Below are positions 16,742 to 24,598 of a stretch of 64,000 nucleotides of DNA, piece after piece. Under the pieces are notes generated by a model that was not told the origin of the DNA, made no database searches, and saw only the letters and a program-made list of their open reading frames with translations. The position numbers and the translations under genes were made by a program. Source of the stretch: DATCKG01 sp036562385 (lineage in GTDB: Bacteria > Bacillota > Sulfobacillia > Symbiobacteriales > Symbiobacteriaceae); the NCBI GenBank assembly GCA_036562385.1, contig DATCKG010000048.1:22324-86323 (forward strand), given 5' to 3'. The stretch's first letter is position 1. Every line of letters begins with the position of its first letter.

Positions 16742-17224
16742 CTACCGGGCGCGCTGTGCACAGAGCTCAGCCAGGCGCTGCCGGGTAAGCCAACCGGTTT
16801 TACCGGCCAGGTTGCCCTGCTCATCAAACAGGACAAAATCGCCCAGGTTCGCCCCGAGGGACTCAAGAACGGGATAGGCCGCAGCTTGGTTCACGTCCAC
16901 GTACACGAACTCACACCGGCCTCGGAATGCCCTTTCCGCCGGAGCCGCCACCAGGCGCTGCACCAGACAGCGAAGACTGTAATCGCTGAAGAAATGGACC
17001 ACCAGCGGCCGGCCGCCTCCCCGCAGCCGCTGGATGCGCCGCTCCGGATTGGCCACAACGGCGCCCCCGCGCCGGGCAGCTACCCAGAAGATGCTCAGAA
17101 AGGCAGCCAGAATCACCGCCGCCATTCCCACGACCGTCTCGGCCCGCCAGATGGCATACCCCGCGGTGGCCGTCACCGCAATCAGCGTGATCAGGACAAA
17201 GGAGTACCGGCTGAGAAATCGCAT
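16742..17224 (-). CDS. membrane-anchored thioredoxin-fold protein lacking the CXXC site
   Basis: Two hydrophobic segments at the N-terminus (SFVLITLIAVTATAGYAIW and VVGMAAVILAAFLSIFWVA) anchor a thioredoxin-like domain (PLVVHFFSDYS, CEFVYVDVNQ, FVLFDEQGN). The usual CXXC is replaced by SLRC, leaving one cysteine, and the cis-proline before the FVLFD strand is a glycine-aspartate. It therefore is unlikely to be a dithiol oxidoreductase and may bind or scaffold another protein. It precedes the nitroreductase gene by 42 bp. The fold call is moderate; function is unknown. The ATG start gives 160 residues. Confidence 0.6.
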   Translation of the reverse strand: MRFLSRYSFVLITLIAVTATAGYAIWRAETVVGMAAVILAAFLSIFWVAARRGGAVVANPERRIQRLRGGGRPLVVHFFSDYSLRCLVQRLVAAPAERAFRGRCEFVYVDVNQAAAYPVLESLGANLGDFVLFDEQGNLAGKTGWLTRQRLAELCAQRAR

Positions 17225-17408
17225 GACGGGTAACCTCCTACCACCAGACTGCAGGCTGCGGCTCTCTCCCTTCTACTCACCCCATTTCACGCTTTTCCAC
17301 ATGGGCCCCTCCACCCCCTGCCGTGGCCCAGGTGCCAGGTTGGAATAGCTCTCTCTGTTAATTGTGTCGTACTACCAATTGGGGTGTTGCAGGAAGGATT
17401 TGGGTGCC

Positions 17409-17438
17409 TTGAAGTACGGGAAAAGTGAATAGTAAATT
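17409..17438 (+). promoter_or_regulatory. candidate promoter of Nudix gene
   Basis: TTGAAG (17409-17414) and TAAATT (17433-17438) are 18 bp apart in a locally AT-rich stretch, about 35 bp before the start codon. Confidence 0.45.
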
Positions 17439-17474
17439 AGAGAATACCTAGTAGATCAACTCCGAGGTGGAACC

Positions 17475-17918
17475 ATGGTGCGCTATCGGAGGCACCTCTC
17501 GGCGGGCGGGATCGTGCTGGAAGAAGGCTACATCCTGTTGGTCCGGAACCGCAACGGGTACTGGGGCCTCCCGAAGGGACACTGCGAAAGCGGTGAGACG
17601 CTGGCGGAAACCGCTGCCCGGGAAGTCCTGGAAGAGACGGGGCTGACCGTCGAGGTGGGAGACCTCGCGTTCGTCACCGAGTTCCGGAACCCCCAGACCA
17701 GGGAGCACCTGCTGCAGTTCTTTTTCGCGGCCGTGCCCACAGGCGGCACCCTCTTCCCCCGCCCCGGCGAGATCTTCGCAGTCAAATGGGTCCCAACCAA
17801 CGCCGTGGCCGATTACATCCGCTGGCGTCCGTGGCTGGAGCCGCTCTGCAACTGGCTGCAGGGCAGCACCATCCGCTATTATCAGTACCCGGATCCGTCC
17901 CGCAACCGCCTGACATAG
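17475..17918 (+). CDS. Nudix hydrolase
   Basis: At 147 residues this is a compact Nudix protein. The complete Nudix box (G-x5-E-x7-R-E-x2-E-E-x-G) runs from about residue 35 to 57 (GHCESGETL...REVLEETGL), with all metal-binding glutamates present. The LPKGH lead-in resembles the diadenosine-polyphosphate and house-cleaning types (MutT/Ap4A hydrolase-like). It hydrolyses a nucleoside diphosphate-linked substrate, not identifiable here. The ATG is preceded by CCGAGGTGG. It is monocistronic, convergent with the large M14 gene. Confidence 0.9.
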   Translation: MVRYRRHLSAGGIVLEEGYILLVRNRNGYWGLPKGHCESGETLAETAAREVLEETGLTVEVGDLAFVTEFRNPQTREHLLQFFFAAVPTGGTLFPRPGEIFAVKWVPTNAVADYIRWRPWLEPLCNWLQGSTIRYYQYPDPSRNRLT

Positions 17919-17964
17919 ACCCCGTTTCCAACCGCCGGGGAGGCTCTGAGCCCCCCGGCGTCGT

Positions 17965-20900
17965 TTATGCGGGTGTGCAGTCCGGCCGGAACGGCCGCTC
18001 CCGCCCCACCGACCACCAGATACCGCCGTCCTCCTGCCAGCATCGCCGGACCACGGGCTGCGATGACGCGGCCAGGTAGTGACAGACGGCCAGGTCGCCC
18101 TCCAGGTGGGCCCGGACGCAGCGGGCCAGATGCGCGCCCTGGGCGGTTTCATCCGGCACCTCGGTAACCAGTTCGGCCGCCGTGATGTGGGGAAACCGCC
18201 CGGCGAAGGTGCGGGCGTCGGGCCCCGCGGAGATGGGGCTGACCAGGCTCACTAATCCGCGATGGATCTGCAGCGGAAACTTCTCCGGCACGTACCGGTG
18301 CCCGTAGGTGATATACCGCTGCAGCAGTTCGGCAGAGTAGGCGGACACCTCCGGATCCGCGGTCAGCCGGGCAGCCAGGGCATCCCGGAGCCCGGCCTGA
18401 ACGGCCCCGTTGAAGGGGAAGCGCTCCGGATCCAGCCAGCGATGGATCCCGTAGATCGCCGCGCTGGGAATCCACCAGGAGGTGCGGAAATACGGCGGCG
18501 AGTTGTAACCCGCAAAGGGCTGCGCCCATTCTTGGGCGGGGTAGCCGTGATCATCCAGCACCACATCCGGCAGGAAGTTCCGCCACAGGGTCGGCAGCGT
18601 GCGGGACTCACCGAAGCGAGGCACCGGGTTAAAGCAGTCAAACCCGAAATCGACGCCGGCCGTGTTGAAGCGGGCCGCGTGCAATTTCCAGTAGGGATGA
18701 ACTTCCTGCATCTGGTAGTGCAGCGCCGCCCCGTCCACGTTCTCCATGGGGCTGAGCACCAGATTGATCCGGCGGCTGAGCCCCTCCCGGACCGCGCGCT
18801 CGGCCAGCAGCAGAATCGAGTTGGTGGAGGAGACCTCGTTGGCGTGGCGCCGGGCGTTGACCAGGAGGGTGGGGCGCCAGGCGCTGAGCTTCTGGGGCGG
18901 CGCAATGGAGCCGGCGGTGGGGGCGGTCACCGAGAGCGCCCAGGTGGCCCGGCCGCCGTACGACAGCCCGATCCGCCAGACCCGGACCCCGGGAAGCCGG
19001 GCCAGGTAGGCCAGGCAGGCCGGCAGTTGGTCGGGCCCGATGATCCGATCCGCCGGAATCCCCGGCGCCGGCTCCGGCAGGACCGCCGCGGTTTGGGGCA
19101 GTCCCCCTTCCTCCGGGCGGGCCGAAGGCAGTCCATACAGCCGCACCCGCACCCTGGGCTCGCCTGCCGCCACCGTGATCCAGGGTTCCACGGCTCCCGG
19201 CGCCGGGTAGCCCTGGCCCGTGCGGGCGATGCCCAGTTCGTTCAGAAAGTCGAGGGTGTAGAAGTAGATGTCCTCATGAAGCGCTTCCGCCGGTGAAACC
19301 TGCTCCTCCCGGATCCCCAGCCGCCGGTCCTCCTCACTGATGGCCACCTCCACCACCAGTGCGCCGAAGAAGGGCTGAGCGGCGGGATCGGGCCGCTCGC
19401 CGTACGCGGCGAGGATCTGCTGCCGGAGCCGGGGCAGCACCTCCTGCTGGTAGAGGGTCCAGAAGGCCTCCAGGTCCGTCTCCAGCCGCAGATCGGCCAC
19501 CGTCTCCCCACCCTGCTGGACCCTGAACAGTCCGGTGGGCGGGTGGACCCGCCCCCGACGGGGCTCGTCCGGCAGGTAGGGGCGCTCGGTGAAAACCGGA
19601 TCAAACTCGGCGGCGAACACCACCCGGCCGTCCCCGTCCCACGCGGTGAGGCGGTAGACCGGCTCCTGGGGCCCCCCGGCCAGGGCGAACACCACCGGAA
19701 TGCCGCCCAGTTCCCGGGAGAGGATCTCATCGGCCGGATAGACTTCCTGCAGCCAGCGAATCGGCAGTTCCAGGGCCCGGCCGTCCCGGACGATCCCCTC
19801 CGGCCCCCGAAGCTGACCGGCCCGTCCCGACGGAGGAGCCGCCCCGGCCCCCACGTCCGCGGCTCTTGTGCCCTGTCCGGCGTTCCCGTGGGCGGTTCCC
19901 GTCTCATAAGGGGCCGCCCCACCGGCGTCCCCGCTCCCGGCCGGGCTTTCCACAAAGGGGCTGCAGGTAAGCTCCACCCGGCGGACGGTGCCCAGGGCCT
20001 TCAGGCGGGGCAGCACCTCCTCCTCCAGCCATCCGAAACCCTGCTTGTACGCGGTCCGGACGTGCAGTTCTGCAACCGGCACTCCGGCAGCCGCCAGATC
20101 CCGGCGGATGTCCCGCTCCAAGGCCTGCCGGATCTCCCGAGGCTCACTGAGCCGGAGGTCCACCCGCACCGGCACACCCGGGCGGAGCCGGGGGAGCACC
20201 GACCGCCAGGCTTCCCAAAACCGGTCCACCTCCCACCGAAGAACGAAGGGCAGGTCAAACAGCAGCGGCCCCCGGGGGACCGGCTGCTCCGGCAGAGCAG
20301 CCCGCCGGGTAAAGAGGGTGGCATGGAGCCCGTCCACCAATCCGGCTTCCGCCGCCTGCCGGATCGCGGCGGCCCGCTCGGCGGGGGTTCCGAAGACCAC
20401 CAGGCCGGCGTCGGTCCAGGCCAGATGACCTTCCTTCCAGCGATACCGCTCAGGGGGCGCGGGAGCCAGGCGAACGGCCAGGCCCTCGGGCTCCTCCGCC
20501 ACCGCCACCGGAAAGCGCAGGCCGGTGGCCTCCACCCCCGTCCGGGCGGCCAGTTCGCATAGCGCGGCGATCTCTTCCGGGGTAGTCTCCAGTCCCACCC
20601 GCACTTGCCAGGCGGTCCGGTCATGGCGGACGGAATCGCTGGACCCCATCAATCCCGCCACCGTAAAGAGCTGTGCGGAACCCTCCGGGGGAAGGTCACC
20701 CGGCACCTCGGCCTGAAAGGGAGGTGCCGGAGGGGCGCCCAAAAGGGTGGGTTTGTCCCCGTGCGTACCGGTCGTTAGCGGATCGCCCAACTCCAGGTCC
20801 ACGACCCTGCCGCCCTTGAGAATCACCTTCCGGACAGCCCGGCCCCGGGCCTGTTCCGCCAGGGTCGGTCCTTCGGGGGAGACCAGGGGAAAGGTGGCAG

Positions 20901-21240
20901 CCAACCATCGGGCGGCTGCCCATCCGTCCGCAAAGGTGTCGCCGGTGACCACCACCCCCTCGGGGGTCAGTGCCACGACACCGCACCCAGGCGGGACCGC
21001 CACCGGTGGAACAGCGGGGTTATCCGGGCCGAAATAGAGGGCGATCCCCGGCGCATCCGGCCGGGTGAACCCGGGAGTCAGCGCACAGGTCTCAAGTCCC
21101 AGACGGGCGGCCACATCGATGGCCCCTGGAGTCCGTCCCACCACAAACCGGACGGCCAGGCCGTCGGGCAGCCCGTCACCGTCCTGGTCCGTAAGGAGGC
21201 CCTGTGGCGTGTAGAGTTGGGTAAGGGATGCAAGACCCAT
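17965..21240 (-). CDS. very large M14-family zinc carboxypeptidase-like protein
   Basis: The 1091-residue product holds an M14 peptidase domain in its C-terminal third: HANE with zinc-ligand His about 799 and Glu about 802, ENVDGAALHY, and DDHGYP with His about 898. The first 780 residues match no domain I know; near residue 19 is DQDGDGLPD, a calcium-binding loop like thrombospondin type-3 repeats. No signal peptide or membrane segment is evident, so it appears cytoplasmic. The ATG at 21240 has GAGGAGG upstream; the frame is open further but runs antisense through the ROK gene. Typical M14 enzymes are 300-450 residues, so this is unusual. Substrate unknown. Confidence 0.75.
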   Translation of the reverse strand: MGLASLTQLYTPQGLLTDQDGDGLPDGLAVRFVVGRTPGAIDVAARLGLETCALTPGFTRPDAPGIALYFGPDNPAVPPVAVPPGCGVVALTPEGVVVTGDTFADGWAAARWLAATFPLVSPEGPTLAEQARGRAVRKVILKGGRVVDLELGDPLTTGTHGDKPTLLGAPPAPPFQAEVPGDLPPEGSAQLFTVAGLMGSSDSVRHDRTAWQVRVGLETTPEEIAALCELAARTGVEATGLRFPVAVAEEPEGLAVRLAPAPPERYRWKEGHLAWTDAGLVVFGTPAERAAAIRQAAEAGLVDGLHATLFTRRAALPEQPVPRGPLLFDLPFVLRWEVDRFWEAWRSVLPRLRPGVPVRVDLRLSEPREIRQALERDIRRDLAAAGVPVAELHVRTAYKQGFGWLEEEVLPRLKALGTVRRVELTCSPFVESPAGSGDAGGAAPYETGTAHGNAGQGTRAADVGAGAAPPSGRAGQLRGPEGIVRDGRALELPIRWLQEVYPADEILSRELGGIPVVFALAGGPQEPVYRLTAWDGDGRVVFAAEFDPVFTERPYLPDEPRRGRVHPPTGLFRVQQGGETVADLRLETDLEAFWTLYQQEVLPRLRQQILAAYGERPDPAAQPFFGALVVEVAISEEDRRLGIREEQVSPAEALHEDIYFYTLDFLNELGIARTGQGYPAPGAVEPWITVAAGEPRVRVRLYGLPSARPEEGGLPQTAAVLPEPAPGIPADRIIGPDQLPACLAYLARLPGVRVWRIGLSYGGRATWALSVTAPTAGSIAPPQKLSAWRPTLLVNARRHANEVSSTNSILLLAERAVREGLSRRINLVLSPMENVDGAALHYQMQEVHPYWKLHAARFNTAGVDFGFDCFNPVPRFGESRTLPTLWRNFLPDVVLDDHGYPAQEWAQPFAGYNSPPYFRTSWWIPSAAIYGIHRWLDPERFPFNGAVQAGLRDALAARLTADPEVSAYSAELLQRYITYGHRYVPEKFPLQIHRGLVSLVSPISAGPDARTFAGRFPHITAAELVTEVPDETAQGAHLARCVRAHLEGDLAVCHYLAASSQPVVRRCWQEDGGIWWSVGRERPFRPDCTPA

Positions 21241-21333
21241 GCAGTTTATGCCTCCTCTTTCTAGGCAGGTACAACTTACGAGGCCACCGCCGGCCTCCTC
21301 CCCAATGTGCTCGCAGATCCACCGGTGAAATTC

Positions 21334-21351
21334 TCTTTCCGGCCGGAAAGA
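21334..21351. promoter_or_regulatory. 18-bp perfect palindrome between divergent genes
   Basis: TCTTTCCGGCCGGAAAGA is a perfect 18-bp palindrome in the 216-bp gap between the divergent M14 and ROK genes, about 94 bp before the former and 105 bp before the latter. It could be an operator for both. Confidence 0.45.
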
Positions 21352-21456
21352 ATCCTCCCCCTTCGGATCATTGCCCGCTGCAGACGGGAAAGGTAGGCTA
21401 AGGACAGAATTCGGAAGCACCCCAGCCGCACCGAGGAGGCGGAAAGGAGCGTTGTC

Positions 21457-22350
21457 ATGAGCCTGTACGGTGGCATCGAGGCAGGCGGCACCAAGTTCGT
21501 CTGCGCCATTGGCACCGGTCCCGACGACATCCGGGCAGAAACCCGCTTTCCCACCACCACCCCGGAGGAGACCATCCAAAGGGTGATCCGGTTTTTCCAG
21601 GAATACCCTGAGCCGGTCGCCGCGATCGGCATCGGCTCCTTCGGGCCTGTCGACCCGAACCCGACCTCGCCCACTTACGGCTGGATCACCTCCACCCCCA
21701 AACCCGGGTGGCGGAACACGGCGATTCGCAGCGCCATCGCCTCCGCCCTCGGCGTCCCGGTGGGCTTCGACACCGACGTGAACGCCGCCGCCCTGGGGGA
21801 ATACCGGTGGGGCGCAGCCCAGGGTGTGGAGAACTTCATCTACCTGACGGTGGGCACAGGCATCGGCGGCGGGGCCATGGTGGGCGGCCGCCTGCTGCAC
21901 GGCCTGGTCCATCCGGAGATGGGCCACATCCTGATCCCCCGGGATCCCAGGGATTCCTTTGCCGGATCGTGCCCCTATCACAGGGACTGCCTCGAGGGGC
22001 TGGCCAACGGGCCGGCCATCGAGCAGCGCTGGGGCGCCCGGGGCGAAACGCTGCCGCCGGAGCACCCGGCCTGGGAACTGGAGGCCCACTATCTGGCCCT
22101 GGCACTGGTGTCGTTCATCTGCACGCTGTCGCCGGAGCGGATCATTCTGGGCGGAGGGGTCATGCAGCAGGCGCACCTCTTCCCGCTGATCCGCCGGAAG
22201 GTGCAACAGTTGCTGAACGGGTACATCTCCTCCCCTGCCATCCTGGAGCAAATCGACGCATACATCGTCCCGCCGGGGCTGGGGAACCGGGCCGGCGTGC
22301 TGGGCGCCATCGCCCTGGCGGAACAGGCTCTGGCAGATGCAGTCAAGTAG
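21457..22350 (+). CDS. ROK family sugar kinase (fructokinase/mannokinase type)
   Basis: This 297-residue kinase opens with the phosphate-binding GGIEAGGTKFVCAIG, has the phosphoacceptor-site FDTDVNAAALGE and LTVGTGIGGG, and the zinc-binding cysteine/histidine motif CPYHRDCLEG. This pattern is that of the ScrK/GmuE (YdhR) subfamily acting on fructose or mannose. Mannose is attractive given the GH130 operon 11 kb away, but the link is speculative. The ATG has AAAGGAG upstream. It is transcribed divergently from the M14 gene. Confidence 0.88.
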   Translation: MSLYGGIEAGGTKFVCAIGTGPDDIRAETRFPTTTPEETIQRVIRFFQEYPEPVAAIGIGSFGPVDPNPTSPTYGWITSTPKPGWRNTAIRSAIASALGVPVGFDTDVNAAALGEYRWGAAQGVENFIYLTVGTGIGGGAMVGGRLLHGLVHPEMGHILIPRDPRDSFAGSCPYHRDCLEGLANGPAIEQRWGARGETLPPEHPAWELEAHYLALALVSFICTLSPERIILGGGVMQQAHLFPLIRRKVQQLLNGYISSPAILEQIDAYIVPPGLGNRAGVLGAIALAEQALADAVK

Positions 22351-22408
22351 GGGCTCGCCCCTGTTCCTCTCGGTTCAGCCGCTGCGCCAAGAATAGGAGC
22401 GTGGCGGC

Positions 22409-22435
22409 TGAAACTTTTTCGCCACGACCGGGGTA
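22409..22435 (+). promoter_or_regulatory. candidate ECF sigma autoregulated promoter
   Basis: TGAAAC (22409-22414), the classic ECF -35, is followed after 16-17 bp by GGGTA (22431-22435), near the CGTA -10 of SigW-type sigma factors. It lies about 40 bp before the ECF sigma start codon, as expected for autoregulation. Confidence 0.45.
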
Positions 22436-22473
22436 GTGGAAAGTAGAGAGGCGGATGGGGGGCATTCTTTCAG

Positions 22474-23001
22474 ATGGATCATGACGCGACCATCGTAGAA
22501 CTGTGTCAGCGCGGTCACCCTGCAGGATTCCGCCGGCTGGTGGTGGCGTATCAGGAGCGAATCTTCCGCACAGCCTTCGCCTTCGTCCGCAACCGGGAAG
22601 ATGCCCGGGACATCACCCAGGAGGTCTTCCTCCGCACCATACGGGCCATCGATTCGCTGGATCCGACCCGCCCCCTTTGGCCCTGGCTCCGTCGGGTGAC
22701 GGCCAACCTGGCCATCAATCTGATCAGGCGGCGCAGCCCTCACCTCTCCCTCGACGATCTGCCCGACTCGGTGCACCCTTCCAGTGAAACAGGCGAACCG
22801 TCATGGACACTGATCGACCTCCAGGCGGCACTGGCGGACCTAGCGCCCCTCTGGCGAATCGTCCTCATTCTCCGCCATCAGGAGGGGCTCCCCTACGAAG
22901 AGATCGCCCGGATCACCGATCTCCCGGTGGGAACGGTGAAAACCTACATTTTCCGGGGACGGCGGATGCTTCGCGAGAAGCTTGCCAGGCGGGAGGTGTG
23001 A
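22474..23001 (+). CDS. ECF-type RNA polymerase sigma factor
   Basis: The 175-residue protein has region 2 (RLVVAYQERIFRTAFAFV, then REDARDITQEVFLR that melts and reads the -10) and region 4 (ILRHQEGLPYEEIARIT, helix-turn-helix, ending in KTYIFRGRRML). The linker is short with no region 3, as in ECF factors. The stop codon is followed 5 nt later by an anti-sigma gene, and a TGAAAC-type promoter precedes it. The target regulon cannot be read from this window, but ytfI and gerW follow in the same direction. Confidence 0.95.
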   Translation: MDHDATIVELCQRGHPAGFRRLVVAYQERIFRTAFAFVRNREDARDITQEVFLRTIRAIDSLDPTRPLWPWLRRVTANLAINLIRRRSPHLSLDDLPDSVHPSSETGEPSWTLIDLQAALADLAPLWRIVLILRHQEGLPYEEIARITDLPVGTVKTYIFRGRRMLREKLARREV

Positions 23002-23006
23002 CCCAG

Positions 23007-23429
23007 ATGATGAAGTGCAGCGACGACCTGATACAGATGTACGTCGAAGGAACGCTGCAGCCGGTCGAGGCCGCGATCGTCGAAGCGCACCTGAAGGAGT
23101 GCCACACCTGCCGCAGCCGGGTCGGCTTCTACAAGGGGCTCTTTTGGGACCTGTCCCGGTCAGATGTGCTGGCGCCGCCGGACGGGTTGGATGAGACCGA
23201 AGTCGATGCGCTGGCCGGCCGCCTGCAGGCGGAGTGGCAGCGGGGACGCTCCCGGGCGCCGGCCGGCACGGCGGCCCTGGCCACCCTCTGGCTGACGACC
23301 AATCCCGTGGCCCGGGCGGCGGGTTCGGCTGTCCTCTCGGCGCTCGAGGCGACGGCATCGCTGGGATTCGGCGCCCTGAGCCGGGCCGGGCGGCTGCTTC
23401 TGAGGCGTAAGGGAGGTGGTCGCCGTTAG
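23007..23429 (+). CDS. zinc-finger (zf-HC2) anti-sigma factor
   Basis: The N-terminus carries the anti-sigma zinc finger HLKECHTC (His-x3-Cys-x2-Cys, about residues 31-38), with an earlier Cys at residue 4. The remaining sequence is alanine-rich with a weak hydrophobic stretch (about 80-115), so membrane anchoring is uncertain. The start is ATG at 23007, 8 nt after GGGAGGTG; this site overlaps the sigma gene stop, indicating coupling. It should hold the upstream ECF factor inactive until a signal arrives. Length is 140 residues. Confidence 0.85.
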   Translation: MMKCSDDLIQMYVEGTLQPVEAAIVEAHLKECHTCRSRVGFYKGLFWDLSRSDVLAPPDGLDETEVDALAGRLQAEWQRGRSRAPAGTAALATLWLTTNPVARAAGSAVLSALEATASLGFGALSRAGRLLLRRKGGGRR

Positions 23430-23430
23430 T

Positions 23431-24153
23431 GTGCTGATCGCGGTCGGGTGGGCGCTCCGCTGGTGCCTGCTGGTGCTGTTGGGCCTGCTGATCTTGCTGC
23501 CCTTTCTTTTCTTCCCAACCGATCTCAGCCTGCGGCTGCACTCGGACCTCTCTGCCCCCGACTGGGAGGATCAGTTCGCCGGCACCGCCCGGTGGCTGGT
23601 GCGGTTCCGCTGGGGCTGGGCGGTGATGGCCGGCGAGCTTGCGGGCGAAAACCTGCGCCTTACCCGCTTGGAGTTCCGGATTTTGGGATTCCGGCCCGAC
23701 CTTCGACCTCTGCTTCGGCAGCCGTCCAGACAGGCCAGACCGGCCCGACGGACCAGCAAGCGGAAGCGGCGGAAGCGGTTCGGGTTCGACCTGGGTCTGC
23801 TGGTAGCGATCCTGCAGGAGTGCGGCCGGTTCATGAAGCGGATCATGACCGCGATGGGCTTTAGGTTCCAGGGGGAAATCACCTACGGCTTCGCCGATCC
23901 GGCTCTGACCGGCTGGGTCGAGGCGATCCGCTGGGCGGCGGGAAATCCGGTCCCGATCCGCATGCAAGCGGACTTTCAGCGCCCCTGCCTGGTAGGATGG
24001 GCCCTGGCAGAAGGCCGGCTTTACGGCTACCAAGTGATAGGCGCCATCCTGCGATCCTTCGGCAATCCCGTCATCCGACATCGGTTATTCGGCCAGATTC
24101 GGTTTCGACCCTTACAGTATCTGGTGACTCGAGTGATCTTGCGAGGAGGATAA
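23431..24153 (+). CDS. DUF2953 protein (YtfI-like)
   Basis: An N-terminal hydrophobic segment (LRWCLLVLLGLLILLPFLFF) is followed by a DUF2953 domain, with a highly basic patch (RRTSKRKRRKR) at about residues 107-117 and the C-terminal GQIRFRPLQYLVTRV. In Bacillus this family (YtfI) is encoded directly before ytfJ/gerW, the same order as here. The start is uncertain: GTG at 23431 lies 1 nt after the anti-sigma stop, while GTG at 23416 overlaps that gene and its own ribosome binding site. Function is unknown; spore-related context. Confidence 0.8.
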   Translation: MLIAVGWALRWCLLVLLGLLILLPFLFFPTDLSLRLHSDLSAPDWEDQFAGTARWLVRFRWGWAVMAGELAGENLRLTRLEFRILGFRPDLRPLLRQPSRQARPARRTSKRKRRKRFGFDLGLLVAILQECGRFMKRIMTAMGFRFQGEITYGFADPALTGWVEAIRWAAGNPVPIRMQADFQRPCLVGWALAEGRLYGYQVIGAILRSFGNPVIRHRLFGQIRFRPLQYLVTRVILRGG

Positions 24154-24156
24154 GCC

Positions 24157-24525
24157 ATGCTGTTCGAGAACGCCCTGCACCAGATCGGTGCGACCCTGGA
24201 GAAGCACCTTTCCACCAAGACGGTGATCGGTGAGCCGATGACCGTGGGTGAATTGACCCTGATCCCGGTCATGGATGTGACGTTCGGCTTCGGCGCCGGG
24301 TGGGGAGAAGGCAAGGCCAGTCCGGGCGATGGCACCGGCAGCGGGGGAGGCGCCGGCGCACGGATTTCCCCCAAAGCGGTGATCGTCGTCAGGGACGGCG
24401 ACATTCAGGTCCTACCGCTTTCTAAAGGAAGCGCTGCTGAGAAGATTGTCGAGGCAATCCCGGGGCTGTTGGAGAAGTTCAAGCCTCAGCCTTCCGGGTC
24501 ACAAACGGAGACCAAGGCGGAGTAA
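24157..24525 (+). CDS. gerW: GerW family sporulation protein (YtfJ)
   Basis: The 122-residue protein has all features of GerW/YtfJ: N-terminal ALHQIGATLEKHLSTKTVIGEP, IPVMDVTFGFGAGWGEG, a glycine-rich loop, and ARISPKAVIVVRDGDIQVLPL. In Bacillus subtilis GerW is needed for spore germination in some nutrients. It follows the DUF2953 gene by 3 bp, so it is cotranscribed with the ECF sigma module. Its presence is a marker for an endospore former. Confidence 0.93.
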   Translation: MLFENALHQIGATLEKHLSTKTVIGEPMTVGELTLIPVMDVTFGFGAGWGEGKASPGDGTGSGGGAGARISPKAVIVVRDGDIQVLPLSKGSAAEKIVEAIPGLLEKFKPQPSGSQTETKAE

Positions 24526-24530
24526 GGGAA

Positions 24531-24561
24531 GCGGCCCCCGCAGAGGGGGCCGCCTCGTTTT
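24531..24561 (+). terminator. intrinsic terminator of sigma/gerW operon
   Basis: GCGGCCCCC (24531-24539) pairs with GGGGGCCGC (24545-24553), followed by CTCGTTTTG. Confidence 0.85.
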
Positions 24562-24598
24562 GTGCGTGTGTATGTGGCCTGGCACGTGCAGCCCCGAT

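Noticed and set aside
21241..22251. In-frame upstream extension of the M14 peptidase gene
   Set aside because: It is antisense to the well-supported ROK kinase gene; the M14 start at 21240 has a proper ribosome binding site and the extension has no recognisable protein sequence.
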